From: Citrobacter sp. 18056
GTDB taxonomy: Bacteria > Pseudomonadota > Gammaproteobacteria > Enterobacterales > Enterobacteriaceae
NCBI GenBank assembly: GCA_902706235.1
Contig: CACSJR010000002.1
Location: forward strand, 248,001 to 312,000
Direction of reading: 5' to 3'
DNA length: 64,000 nucleotides
Each line of letters opens with the position of its first letter. The stretch's first letter is position 1. The notes under the pieces are model-generated. The model saw only the letters and a list, made by a program, of their open reading frames with translations. It had not been told where the DNA came from and did not search any database. Positions 9,188 to 18,187 of the stretch are shown here, piece by piece. Both the position numbers and the translations under genes were made by a program.

Positions 9188-10774
9188 ATGCACACTGCAT
9201 CGCACTATTCCGGTGACCAGTTTGAGCACTGTCTGAGCGTGATCCGCCAGGCGGCGAGTGAGATCCTCTCGCTGCTGAATGTCCACGGCGCTGAAGCGAA
9301 AGATCCACGCTGGTTTCTTGAGCAGCTCGAGCAGGCCCGGCTGAATCTGGGCGGCTGGGCGAACGTGGCGCGGCGGCTTAATCTCAATGATGCGCAGATT
9401 AGCGATTTCACGTTGCAGCTGCGTCACCTGCAACAGGTGGTCCCGGTGTATGAACGCGGGCAGGCGGTGACGGACAACCAGCTGATTGCGGCGTTGCGTT
9501 TTGTCGCCGCGCTGGAATTTGTGCGTCAGCAGCAGCCGCGTCTCAAATTTGATTCTTTACCCGGCGAGGAGGGTGATGCGCATCAGGAACAGGCCCAGCG
9601 ACAGCTGCGCGCCCTGACGCTGACGCTCAAAGCGCTGATTAGCCAGGCCTTTCCCGATGCTACACGCCTGAATGATTCACTCAAGCTGCAGTTCGGCGCC
9701 GACAGCGTTCGTCGGTGGCTGGCGAACAGCGACGCCGGGGATATTCTGTCCGGCATGTTGTTCAGCGATTTAGCCCTGCTGATCGTCGATAAAAAAGCTT
9801 TTGCCCGTCATTACTCGACGCTATTTAACTCCGCGTCGGCGCTGACGTTTCTGGCTGAACAGCGCGTCACGCTGCATGCGTTTCTGGAAGATTGTCGGGT
9901 GATGCGTAACGCCGTTCTCGCGCATCGTCCGCTGACGACGACCGAAATGGTGCTGCTTGAGAACTATCAGCGACAGATTGCCAGCCCGGTTCAGCGCGCG
10001 TTTGAACAAGGCCGCACCCGGGTCAATCCGGCATCCTTTATGGCGGTGGACAGCAACGAGTTGCATCATTTCTGGGAAAATGCCCGCAGCAAAGACCGGG
10101 CGCTGGGCGGTGATGTTTCGGCGGTTCGTGAGAATATCGAGCCGCCGAAAAAGCAGCCGGTACGCAGCCCAGAAGACCGGGACCAGGTGATTTCGACGGT
10201 GCTGTGGTGCGCCGTCGGCGTGGCGATGCTGGTGATGGCGTTCGGCGCGTTGTGGATGTTTAACAACGTGGCGCCTGCGGAATCGACGGCGCAGGCAAGT
10301 GAAGTGCTGGTGGATGCGCCGGAGCGTGAACTCCCGTCACCGCGTGAGAAGCTCGCGAACATGGGGATAAGCTGGGATATCAACAGCCTGCGGGCGGCGA
10401 TCGACCGTAACGATACGCAGGTGACGATGCTGTTTTTACAGGGGGGAATGACCTGGCAACTGGCGTGGACCGAACAGGCTCAGTCGTTCCGCTATGATGA
10501 CGTGCTGGAACTTTTGCTGCGCTATCGGCTGCAAATGGATGAACCAAAGCCTTGTCGTCGGTTTATCAGCACCCTCAGCCACGCGATGTCCAACGGCGAG
10601 TCGTTAACGTCGGGGCGCAAAGCCTATTTACAGGCGTTCTGCACCACGCCTGCGGTGGTGGAGCGCCAGCGTTACACTGTTTCGCAGGCTAAGCTGCGCG
10701 CGGATGCCACGCCGGATGCACAAAATAAAAAATGGCTCACCATTCAGTCAGCCATTTACAGTGCCATTCGATAA
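9188..10774 (+). CDS. HEPN-motif membrane protein (STY4199-like)
   Basis: A 528-residue protein resembling, as I recall it, the STY4199 family of HEPN-domain proteins. What is directly visible: an alpha-helical N-terminal half containing R240-N-A-V-L-A-H246, which fits the HEPN RNase motif R-x(4-6)-H with Asn after Arg; a single hydrophobic segment at about residues 336-360; and a short C-terminal domain with several Cys. HEPN proteins are often RNases in toxin-antitoxin, Abi or CRISPR settings, but no antitoxin (e.g. MNT) is adjacent here: a GNAT gene lies upstream and treF ends 5 bp away on the other strand. Catalytic activity is therefore unproven. Confidence 0.7.
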   Translation: MHTASHYSGDQFEHCLSVIRQAASEILSLLNVHGAEAKDPRWFLEQLEQARLNLGGWANVARRLNLNDAQISDFTLQLRHLQQVVPVYERGQAVTDNQLIAALRFVAALEFVRQQQPRLKFDSLPGEEGDAHQEQAQRQLRALTLTLKALISQAFPDATRLNDSLKLQFGADSVRRWLANSDAGDILSGMLFSDLALLIVDKKAFARHYSTLFNSASALTFLAEQRVTLHAFLEDCRVMRNAVLAHRPLTTTEMVLLENYQRQIASPVQRAFEQGRTRVNPASFMAVDSNELHHFWENARSKDRALGGDVSAVRENIEPPKKQPVRSPEDRDQVISTVLWCAVGVAMLVMAFGALWMFNNVAPAESTAQASEVLVDAPERELPSPREKLANMGISWDINSLRAAIDRNDTQVTMLFLQGGMTWQLAWTEQAQSFRYDDVLELLLRYRLQMDEPKPCRRFISTLSHAMSNGESLTSGRKAYLQAFCTTPAVVERQRYTVSQAKLRADATPDAQNKKWLTIQSAIYSAIR

Positions 10775-10779
10775 CGGCG

Positions 10780-12432
10780 TTACGGTTCGCCGTACAGGCC
10801 CATCAGGCGGCGCGCCACGCCGTTGCTCCAGCCGAAGCCGTCCTGTAACGGATATTCTCCACCGCCCCCTTCACGGGGCGTTCCGGTGGCGATGTGATAT
10901 TTCTCAATCACCTTCTGATGGTGCTGATAAAAGTGGTTCACGGTCTTCAGCCAGCTGCGGGCGATTTCATTGCCCAGCGCGTCGTTGCCGTACAGCTTGA
11001 AGCCCTGAATCGCCATCCATTGCAGCGGTGCCCAGCCGTTGGGGAAATCCCACTGCTCGCCGCTGTCGTATTCGGTGGTGAGGAGCCCGCCGGGAGTCAG
11101 CAGCCGCGTGCGTACCGCAGTGTCGAGTTTGTCTGCCTGTTCATGCGTGGCCATACCGACGTACAGCGGCACCATGCTGGCGGCAGAAAACAGCGCCAAC
11201 TCTTCGCGACGCCAGTCATAGTCGCGATAACAGCCCTGTTCATCATCCCACAAATAGCGCGTCACCGCCGCCCGGCGTTCGCTGGCCTTGTGGCGGAATT
11301 CGGCTTCAGTTTCCCGATCGCCTTTGGCTGCAGAAATATTGGCAATGGTACTTTCCAGTTTGAACAGAAACGCGTTCAAATCGATGGGAATAAACTGCGT
11401 GGTACGGATACTCGCCAGCCGCGTGGTATCCCGCAGCCAACGCGACGAATAGTCCCAGCCGGACTCCGCCCCTGCGCGTAAATCGCGATAGACCTCATTT
11501 GGCGGTCGGCCAGAATGACGCGCGGTTTCCACATCTTCCAGCCACGATTCATCGCGCGGCGTATCACGGTCATCCCAGTAGCGGTTGAGCAGCGAGCCGT
11601 CCGGCATGCGCACCACGTGTCGCCATGCCTGATTCGGCAGCAGGTTTCCAGAACCATCCATCCAGAAGTTGTATTCCATTTTCAGATGGTCGAGATAGCG
11701 TTTCGCGCCGCGCACGCCATCTTCCTCAAACAATTCCACCATCAGGGCAAATACCGGTGGCTGCGAGCGGCTGAGATAATAGGTGCGGTTGCCGTTTGGG
11801 ATGTGACCGTAGCGCTCAATCATCCACGCGAAGTTATCGGCCATGCATTTGAGCAAGTCCCCGCGGCCGCTTTCCGCCAGGCCGAGCATAGTGAAATAGG
11901 AATCCCAGTAATAGGTCTCAGTGAAGCGTCCGCCGGGCACGATATACGCCTGCGGCAGCGCCAGCAGGGAAGACCAGGGGATGTGATCCTGCGGCTCTCG
12001 CGTCAGCACTGGCCACAGGGAATCGATATGTTCTTTTAGCGATTTGTTGGGGTCGGAAACGTAGTCATCGCTGTGGTCTTCCGGCAGCCAGAAATGCTCC
12101 TCAACGAAAGTTCGCAGATTAAAACCTGGCTGACGTTTCTGCTGACGAAAGCGGATCAGAATATCCAGCGGGTCCATTCGCGGTGCGCAATCGGGGAAGG
12201 TTTTGCTATCGGCAAAAATTCGTGCCGACTGGACGCGCTCAAACAGCTCCATATAGCGGTCTGCAGGGGTCAGCGCATCGGACGCGGGCATCCCCTCAAT
12301 CATCTCCGGTTCGGGCTCAACCTCGAACATTTCATCCAGTTTTAATTCGCACGGATCCATGAGATAGGAAGGTTCAGACTCGATGGCCTGAGCTTCGTCG
12401 GTTTCCGGGTTGCGTAATTTCTGGTTGAGCAT
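10780..12432 (-). CDS. treF: Cytoplasmic trehalase TreF
   Basis: Hydrolyses trehalose to two glucose molecules in the cytoplasm (GH37). From the ATG at 12432 the protein is 550 residues, against 549 in E. coli. The trehalase signatures [15 protein letters not shown] and [13 protein letters not shown] are intact, with the Gly-rich [15 protein letters not shown] region near the C-terminus. This start is preceded by GGAGG 9 bp upstream; a further in-frame ATG at 12501 has no comparable site. Absence of a signal peptide separates it from periplasmic TreA. Convergent with the HEPN gene. Confidence 0.95.
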   Translation of the reverse strand: MLNQKLRNPETDEAQAIESEPSYLMDPCELKLDEMFEVEPEPEMIEGMPASDALTPADRYMELFERVQSARIFADSKTFPDCAPRMDPLDILIRFRQQKRQPGFNLRTFVEEHFWLPEDHSDDYVSDPNKSLKEHIDSLWPVLTREPQDHIPWSSLLALPQAYIVPGGRFTETYYWDSYFTMLGLAESGRGDLLKCMADNFAWMIERYGHIPNGNRTYYLSRSQPPVFALMVELFEEDGVRGAKRYLDHLKMEYNFWMDGSGNLLPNQAWRHVVRMPDGSLLNRYWDDRDTPRDESWLEDVETARHSGRPPNEVYRDLRAGAESGWDYSSRWLRDTTRLASIRTTQFIPIDLNAFLFKLESTIANISAAKGDRETEAEFRHKASERRAAVTRYLWDDEQGCYRDYDWRREELALFSAASMVPLYVGMATHEQADKLDTAVRTRLLTPGGLLTTEYDSGEQWDFPNGWAPLQWMAIQGFKLYGNDALGNEIARSWLKTVNHFYQHHQKVIEKYHIATGTPREGGGGEYPLQDGFGWSNGVARRLMGLYGEP

Positions 12433-12731
12433 AGGGTAAAACCTCCGGATAGCGTCAAAACAAGGAGCCGGAAAAAACGGCGCTCTATTAAGCGTAGTCA
12501 TTCGCTTCGATGTCGAGGGGCAAAAGCGTGCGCTTGGTCACGTTTACATGTTTTTTTCTGGCCGTAATTTCATGCTAATTGGCTGTTTTAACGCAAAAAA
12601 CCGTGAAAACGAGGCGGATTGCTGATTTATCACTTTCAGAGCTTTCACTTTGCAACCAATTATGAATATCGTTATGGTCTTGCCCTCCATCGATTTGTAC
12701 ACATTATGCACTTTATTAAACGGGAAGGTCC

Positions 12732-13898
12732 GTGTTGAAAGGGTTAATTCTCCCTGGGCTGATAGCATCTGCGTTGCTGACAGGCTGCGCCGGGACGCTA
12801 TCACAAATGAATATGCCTTCCAGTGAAGTAAAGCAGGTGGCGCAAAACGGACGGGTGCTTTCCGTCAATGAGCTGGTCACCGAATATATGCAAAGCAAAC
12901 AGGTGTCGGGCATGGTGGTGGCCGTCATTCAGCATAATGGCCCGCCAAAGTTTTATTGTTATGGCATTACCGATGCCAAAAACCGCTACCCGATAACGCC
13001 GGATACCCTGTTTGCCCTCGGTTCTCTGAGCAAAGGCATCACCGCAGAAGTGGTGACGTTGATGGTGAACGAAGGGCGCCTGCACTGGGATGACACCTTA
13101 GCCACGCTGCTGCCGCCGGGAACTCCGCTCAGCAAAGATGCGCAAAACATCACCCTCTTACAGCTGGTGACGCACACCTCGGGCCTGCCGCGTCAGCCGA
13201 TGAATCTGCTGTCGCTGGAGCATCTGGTGAGTTATCTGCGCGACGGTGAGAATTTCTATCAGGATTTGGACAGCGATGGCGTGCTGAATTATCTCAGCAC
13301 TTTCCGTGCACCGCTCACGCATGAGCCGCGCTATTCGAATATCGGTTACGCCATCCTCGGCTATGTCCTGAAATACAAAACCGGCGAGTCGATTGAAACG
13401 CTTTCTGAGCAGCAGATATTCCAGCCGCTGGGGATGAAAAGCTCGAGCTTTGACCCGGAAAGTTTGCGTTCCTTCCCGCAGCGTGCGCTAGGCCATGCGG
13501 GCGATCAGCCCAAATTCATTGCCCGTGGCGCATTAACGCCGGACTGGCAGTTCAGCAATAATATGGTTGGAGCCGCCAGCCTTTACAGTGACGCGCGTGA
13601 CCTTATTGAATACGCCAGGGCGCATTTCTCGCCGACGCAGAGCGCCGCGCTGAATAAAGCCTTTACGGACGTCAGCGTTGATTATTTCCCGCGTGAAAAA
13701 GAAGCGGCCAATATTGCCTGGATAACAGACACCTACGGCCAGCAAAAAATTACCTATCAGGTGGGATATATCGGCGGTTATTCCAGCTATATCGGTTTCG
13801 ATAAAGAAAACCAGAATGCAGTGGTGGTTTTACAGAATAGTTTCAACTGGAGTAATTATATCGGGCACGCGTTGTTGAAACATATTGCACCCGAATAA
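12732..13898 (+). CDS. Serine hydrolase lipoprotein, class C beta-lactamase/esterase family
   Basis: Exported lipoprotein (388 residues, GTG start with GGGAAGG upstream; a TTG follows at once). The signal peptide ends in the lipobox LLTG-C19. The penicillin-binding/AmpC fold motifs are S98-L-S-K101 (nucleophile and general base) and Y201-S-N203. The third motif is GYIGGY at 345-350 rather than KTG or HTG, as seen in several esterase-like relatives. Peptidoglycan, D-amino acid or ester substrates are possible; I would not call it a resistance enzyme. It sits between treF and gor and ends 6 bp from the convergent small gene. Confidence 0.82.
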   Translation: MLKGLILPGLIASALLTGCAGTLSQMNMPSSEVKQVAQNGRVLSVNELVTEYMQSKQVSGMVVAVIQHNGPPKFYCYGITDAKNRYPITPDTLFALGSLSKGITAEVVTLMVNEGRLHWDDTLATLLPPGTPLSKDAQNITLLQLVTHTSGLPRQPMNLLSLEHLVSYLRDGENFYQDLDSDGVLNYLSTFRAPLTHEPRYSNIGYAILGYVLKYKTGESIETLSEQQIFQPLGMKSSSFDPESLRSFPQRALGHAGDQPKFIARGALTPDWQFSNNMVGAASLYSDARDLIEYARAHFSPTQSAALNKAFTDVSVDYFPREKEAANIAWITDTYGQQKITYQVGYIGGYSSYIGFDKENQNAVVVLQNSFNWSNYIGHALLKHIAPE

Positions 13899-13904
13899 TT
13901 CACT

Positions 13905-14159
13905 TTACCATTTCTGGTCGCGAGCATCCTGGCGGCCGTCGCGGCGGTTTTCACGCTTATCCTGGCGGCAAGATGCGTTGCTCTTGTCGTCTGCTCTGAC
14001 GCAATCCCGCTTTTCCTGACGGCCTTCCGTACGTGACTCCTGGCGAGTGTAGCGGGCTTCCTGACGTTTCTCGCTATGGTATGTCGCGTGAGCGGGAAGA
14101 GAGAGAGCGGGCAATAGCATTGCCGCAGTCACCACAGAGAATATGAACTTTTTCATCAC
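13905..14159 (-). CDS. Small exported highly charged protein of unknown function
   Basis: An 84-residue ORF (or 83 from the second Met) with a clear signal peptide (MKKFIFSVVTAAMLLPALS, cleavage near AHA-T) followed by about 60 residues that are nearly all charged or polar, rich in Arg, Glu, Asp, Gln and Lys, with two Cys at 53 and 64 that could form one disulphide. The charged part has a loose R-x-E/D repeat compatible with a helix. I do not recognise it; a periplasmic chaperone-like or metal/stress role is only a guess. Confidence 0.7.
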   Translation of the reverse strand: MMKKFIFSVVTAAMLLPALSLPAHATYHSEKRQEARYTRQESRTEGRQEKRDCVRADDKSNASCRQDKRENRRDGRQDARDQKW

Positions 14160-14300
14160 TCAAACCTTATAAAAATACGCTGTTCTAGACAGACACGTAT
14201 TGTTACGTAATTCAAATTATGGACACGGTACAAATCGTGCGGACTGAAAAAGAAGATTATCCAATATTAAATTAAGGGAAGGGTGTTGAGATAATAATAA

Positions 14301-14321
14301 CCCCCCGCCAGCGGCGGGGGG
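14301..14321 (-). terminator. Terminator downstream of gor
   Basis: Read on the reverse strand: an 8-bp GC-only stem (CCCCCCGC/GCGGGGGG) with a 5-nt loop, then TTATTATTAT. It lies 6 bp after the gor stop codon. Confidence 0.85.
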
Positions 14322-14327
14322 TATGGA

Positions 14328-15680
14328 TTAACGCATGGTAACGAATTCTTCTGCCGCCGTCGGGTGAATCGCGACGGTATTGTCGAAGTCTTTTTTGGTT
14401 GCGCCCATTTTCAGCGCTACCGCAAAGCCTTGCAGGATTTCATCCATCCCGAAGCCGATGCCGTGAATACCGACGATTTTCTCTTCCGGGCCGACGCACA
14501 CCAGTTTCATGCGGCACGGCTGACGATGAGAGGTCACGGCGGTATACATCGCGGTGAAGGAGGATTTATACACCTTCACGGCGTCTGCGCCGTACTGCTC
14601 AACCGCCTGCGGTTCGGAAAGACCCACGGTGCCAATCGGCGGATGGCTGAATACCACCGTTGGAATGTTGCTGTAATCCAGATGCTCGTCCGGCTTGTTG
14701 TTGAACAGGCGCTCTGAAAGACGACGACCTGCGGCCACCGCGACTGGCGTCAGTTCCACGGCACCGGTGTTATCGCCTACCGCGTAAATGCCCGACACGC
14801 TGGTGTTCTGGAACTTATCGACAACGATATAGCCTTTGTCGTTGGTTTTCACACCGGTCGCTGCGAGGTTGACGTTATCCGTCTCTGGCTCACGGCCAAT
14901 CGCCCAAATCAGGGCATCAACGGTCTGGCTACGGCCATCTTCCAGCTCAAGCGTCAGGCTGCCGTCGGCATTTTTAACCACTGCTTTCGGCACTGCATGG
15001 GTGTGCAGCGTCGGCCCTTCGGCCGCCATGACTTCAACCAGCGTCTCGATGATCATCGGATCAAAGCTGCGAAGCGGCGCGTGTTTACGCACGAACAGAT
15101 GCGTTTCTGCACCCAGTCCATTGATAACGCCCGCCAGTTCTACCGCAATATAACCCGCGCCCACGACGGCGACGCGTTTTGGCAACGCGGGCAGCGCGAA
15201 GAAACCGTCGGAGTCGATGCCGAACTCCACGCCTGGAATAAACGGGTGGCTCGGACGACCGCCGGTGGCAATCAGAATGTGGTCCGCGGTCAGGGTTTCG
15301 CCGTTCACTTCGATGGTTTTTTCATCGATGAAGCGAGCAAAGCCTTTGATAACATTCACGTTATTTTTGCCCAGCACAGTGTCGTACGAGGTATGGATAC
15401 AGTCAATGTAAGCGCTGCGGCTGGAAACCAGTTTGTTCCAGTCGAAGTGGTTGATAGTGGTATCGAAACCGTAATCCGGGCCGTACATGTGGATGGCTTC
15501 GCGGATTTGCGCTGCATGCCACATCACTTTTTTCGGTACACAACCGACGTTAACGCAGGTGCCGCCGAGCTCTTTGGCTTCAATCAGCGCACATTTCTGG
15601 CCGTACATTGCCGCGCGGTTGATGGAGGCGATGCCGCCGCTGCCGCCGCCGATGGCGATGTAGTCATAATGCTTAGTCAT
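14328..15680 (-). CDS. gor: Glutathione reductase
   Basis: NADPH-dependent flavoenzyme that reduces glutathione disulphide and maintains the cytoplasmic thiol pool. The 450 residues match the E. coli length. FAD-binding GGGSGGIAS lies at 11-19; the redox disulphide is C42-V-N-V-G-C47. The NAD(P) motif [11 protein letters not shown] occurs mid-protein, and the C-terminal [10 protein letters not shown] motif supplies the catalytic His-Glu of the other subunit. It is followed by a strong terminator, and rlmJ lies upstream in the same direction. Confidence 0.97.
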   Translation of the reverse strand: MTKHYDYIAIGGGSGGIASINRAAMYGQKCALIEAKELGGTCVNVGCVPKKVMWHAAQIREAIHMYGPDYGFDTTINHFDWNKLVSSRSAYIDCIHTSYDTVLGKNNVNVIKGFARFIDEKTIEVNGETLTADHILIATGGRPSHPFIPGVEFGIDSDGFFALPALPKRVAVVGAGYIAVELAGVINGLGAETHLFVRKHAPLRSFDPMIIETLVEVMAAEGPTLHTHAVPKAVVKNADGSLTLELEDGRSQTVDALIWAIGREPETDNVNLAATGVKTNDKGYIVVDKFQNTSVSGIYAVGDNTGAVELTPVAVAAGRRLSERLFNNKPDEHLDYSNIPTVVFSHPPIGTVGLSEPQAVEQYGADAVKVYKSSFTAMYTAVTSHRQPCRMKLVCVGPEEKIVGIHGIGFGMDEILQGFAVALKMGATKKDFDNTVAIHPTAAEEFVTMR

Positions 15681-15750
15681 AGCTTCTTCCTTAATCGTTA
15701 ATTGCCGCGATTGTATACCTGGAATCCATAGGTTCCACCGATGATTGCGA

Positions 15751-16593
15751 TTACTCCGGCACTATCCAACTGACGGTGGCGTGGCCGGTGCCTGCCGGAA
15801 CCAGCTTTTTGTGCAGCCATGGCAGAACGTTTTTCATCTGCTGCTCGAGCTTCCACGGCGGGTTGATAACAATCATGCCCGATGCAGTCATGCCGCGCTG
15901 ATCGCTGTCCGGACGCACCGCCAGCTCGATTTGCAGGATGCGACGAATGCCGGTGGCTTCGAGTTCTTTAATCATGCGTTTGATTTGCGTGCGCAGAACC
16001 ACCGGGTACCACAGCGCGTAAGTGCCGGTGGCGAAACGCTTGTAGCCTTCGCTGATGCCGGTCACCACCGCCTGATAATCGGTTTTGATTTCATATGGTG
16101 GGTCAATCAATACCAGACCGCGACGCGAGGCCGGTGGCAGCTTGGATTTAAGCTGCTGGTAGCCGTCGGATTTCTCCACGCGGGCGCGGTCATCTTTCTG
16201 GAATTCGGAACGCAGCAGCGGGAAATCGCTCGGGTGCAGTTCGGTCAGGTTCAGGCTGTCTTGCTCGCGCAGCAGCTGGCGCGCAATCAGCGGGGAACCT
16301 GGGTAGTAGCGCAGCTGGCCGCTACGATTGAAGTGCTGCACTACGCTGATGTAAGGCTCAAGTTCTGCCGGTAAATCGTCCTGCTGCCAGATGCGGGCGA
16401 TGCCTTCCAGATACTCACCGGTGCGCTCCGCATGTTCGCCGCTCAGCTGGTAACGACCGGCGCCTGCGTGGGTGTCGAGATAGAGAAACGGTTTTTCTTT
16501 CTCTTTCAGCGATTCAATGATCAGGCTCTGAACGGTGTGTTTGAGGACGTCGGCATGGTTGCCAGCGTGAAAGCTGTGGCGATAACTGAGCAT
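15751..16593 (-). CDS. rlmJ: 23S rRNA (adenine(2030)-N6)-methyltransferase RlmJ
   Basis: SAM-dependent enzyme that methylates A2030 of 23S rRNA. Its 280 residues match the family length; the opening [19 protein letters not shown] is characteristic, and the N6-adenine methyltransferase motif DPPYE is present in the context LVLIDPPYE. It lies upstream of gor in the same direction, 70 bp apart, and divergent from the acid phosphatase. Confidence 0.94.
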   Translation of the reverse strand: MLSYRHSFHAGNHADVLKHTVQSLIIESLKEKEKPFLYLDTHAGAGRYQLSGEHAERTGEYLEGIARIWQQDDLPAELEPYISVVQHFNRSGQLRYYPGSPLIARQLLREQDSLNLTELHPSDFPLLRSEFQKDDRARVEKSDGYQQLKSKLPPASRRGLVLIDPPYEIKTDYQAVVTGISEGYKRFATGTYALWYPVVLRTQIKRMIKELEATGIRRILQIELAVRPDSDQRGMTASGMIVINPPWKLEQQMKNVLPWLHKKLVPAGTGHATVSWIVPE

Positions 16594-16761
16594 GGATACG
16601 GGAGTTCCGAAATAATAAACGATGCCGACAGTTTACCGCAGATTGCCGTGGATTACCGCTGATGCTGAGCGCGACGGTGATTCCCGCTGTCATAAATGTG
16701 TCAAACGGATGCGCTAGCGTCGGATTCAGGCAAGGTAATTCATTGAATCCAGGATAAAAAA

Positions 16762-18033
16762 ATGACTAAAAATTATTCGTTCCTCGCAGCCGCGCTGCTG
16801 TTGGCGCTCCCTGCACTGGCCAAAGAAACGACGGTGAGCACGGCGGCACAGCTGGCCGCTACCGTCACGCCAGCGGCCAACAGTCAGGCGTTTGATGCGC
16901 TGGAAGGCCAGTCGCTGACGGCGCTACGTCATGCGTTGCAAAACGGCGAGCCAACGCTCAAGCGTGACGGGCTGGAAAACGCGAAGCAGTCGTCCACCCA
17001 GGCGGATACCGCGTGGCTCAAGGCCAGCGGTTATGATTTCCAGACCAAAGCCCGTCAGCAGGCGGGCATTGGTCTGCTTTCCGCGTTCAGCTCGCTGTCC
17101 GCCGACACGCTGGCGGCAAGCCTGGAAACGGTGACTGACATCAACCGCGATGCGTCAGCAGCCACGCGTCAGCAGGCGCTGGCCGATGCCGAGGGCATTA
17201 GCTATCTCTATTTCCTCAGCGATGCGCTGGGGCCGCGTCTGGGCAAAGCGTTTATCAACGCCTATGACAAAGGCGAACTGAACAAGGCGGCGGCGCTGAT
17301 TAAAGCCAGTGAAGTCAGCACCGGCGCGGCGAAAAAGCACTTCAACTACGCGCGACCGTTCCTGGTGCAGGGCAACACCATTCACCTCGTGCCCGACGAT
17401 ACGGTAGTGAAAGACAATCAGCCTTACACCGCAGACGGCGGCTCTTTCCCGAGCGGGCATACCAACACCGGCGTGACCGACGCGCTGCTGATGGCGCAGA
17501 TGATCCCCGAACGCTATGACGCGCTGGTGACGCGCGGCGCACGCTACGGATACTCCCGCATTGTGCTTGGCGTGCATTACCCGCTGGACGTGATGGGCTC
17601 GCGAATGGTGGCGCAAAGCAACGTGGCGCATGACCTCAACGATCCGAAATACCGGGCGTTGTTCAATGAAGCCCGAGACCAGCTGCGCGCTGCGCTGGCA
17701 AAAGAGTGCGGCACGACGCTGGTGGAATGCGCCAAAACCGATGGAAAAGACGACCCGTATCACGACCCGGCGATGCATGCGTTTTATCGCTTCACCCTGA
17801 GCTACGATTTGCCGCAGCAGAAAGGGGAGTCAGCTGCGCTGACGGTGCCGCAGGGCGCGGAAGTGCTGCTGGAAAGCGCGTTGCCAAACGCGTCGGCGCA
17901 GCAACGCCGTGCGCTGATGGTGCAAACCGCGCTGCCCGCCGGGTATCCACTTTCCGGCATCACGCCGGATCAGCAATTCTGGCAGCGTCTGGACCTGCCT
18001 GCCGCGTATGCTGCCGGACAGCATTTGCGGTGA
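16762..18033 (+). CDS. Periplasmic class A (PAP2-type) acid phosphatase
   Basis: Exported phosphomonoesterase of the class A nonspecific acid phosphatase type. The signal peptide covers residues 1-20 (ends LALPALA-KE). The full signature is present: K191-x6-R198-P199, P230-S-G-H233 and S265-R-x5-H272-x3-D276. At 423 residues it is much longer than PhoN/PhoC (about 250), with an extra N-terminal helical region of about 150 residues and a C-terminal extension. Divergent from rlmJ and followed by a REP-like element. Confidence 0.88.
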   Translation: MTKNYSFLAAALLLALPALAKETTVSTAAQLAATVTPAANSQAFDALEGQSLTALRHALQNGEPTLKRDGLENAKQSSTQADTAWLKASGYDFQTKARQQAGIGLLSAFSSLSADTLAASLETVTDINRDASAATRQQALADAEGISYLYFLSDALGPRLGKAFINAYDKGELNKAAALIKASEVSTGAAKKHFNYARPFLVQGNTIHLVPDDTVVKDNQPYTADGGSFPSGHTNTGVTDALLMAQMIPERYDALVTRGARYGYSRIVLGVHYPLDVMGSRMVAQSNVAHDLNDPKYRALFNEARDQLRAALAKECGTTLVECAKTDGKDDPYHDPAMHAFYRFTLSYDLPQQKGESAALTVPQGAEVLLESALPNASAQQRRALMVQTALPAGYPLSGITPDQQFWQRLDLPAAYAAGQHLR

Positions 18034-18040
18034 GAGTTTT

Positions 18041-18075
18041 CCGGGTGGTGGCGCGTTGCGCCTTACCCGGCCTAC
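18041..18075. repeat. REP-like palindrome
   Basis: An imperfect hairpin starting CCGGGTGGTGGCGCG and ending TTACCCGGCCTAC, matching the general enterobacterial REP/PU layout. It lies between the acid phosphatase gene and the prlC promoter. Confidence 0.7.
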
Positions 18076-18095
18076 AAAAACTGAAAGCCCGCTGC

Positions 18096-18126
18096 CATTG
18101 AAATCCTCTACACTTATCCCCATTCT
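18096..18126 (+). promoter_or_regulatory. Sigma-32 (heat shock) type promoter of prlC
   Basis: CATTGAAA at 18096-18103 and CCCCATTCT at 18118-18126, separated by 14 bp, match the RpoH consensus CTTGAAA-N(11-16)-CCCCATNT. E. coli prlC (opdA) is a known heat-shock gene, so position and biology agree. Confidence 0.8.
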
Positions 18127-18187
18127 ACCAAGATATGTGCCGCGCCGGACGTGCGCCTTATTCACTCTTTTCAACAGGACAGCGCTT

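Noticed and set aside
12732-13898. Chromosomal AmpC beta-lactamase
   Set aside because: Lipoprotein signal, no KTG motif and no ampR neighbour.
18008-18187. N-terminal extension of prlC
   Set aside because: Would place coding sequence over the sigma-32 promoter and REP-like element; homologues start at 18188.
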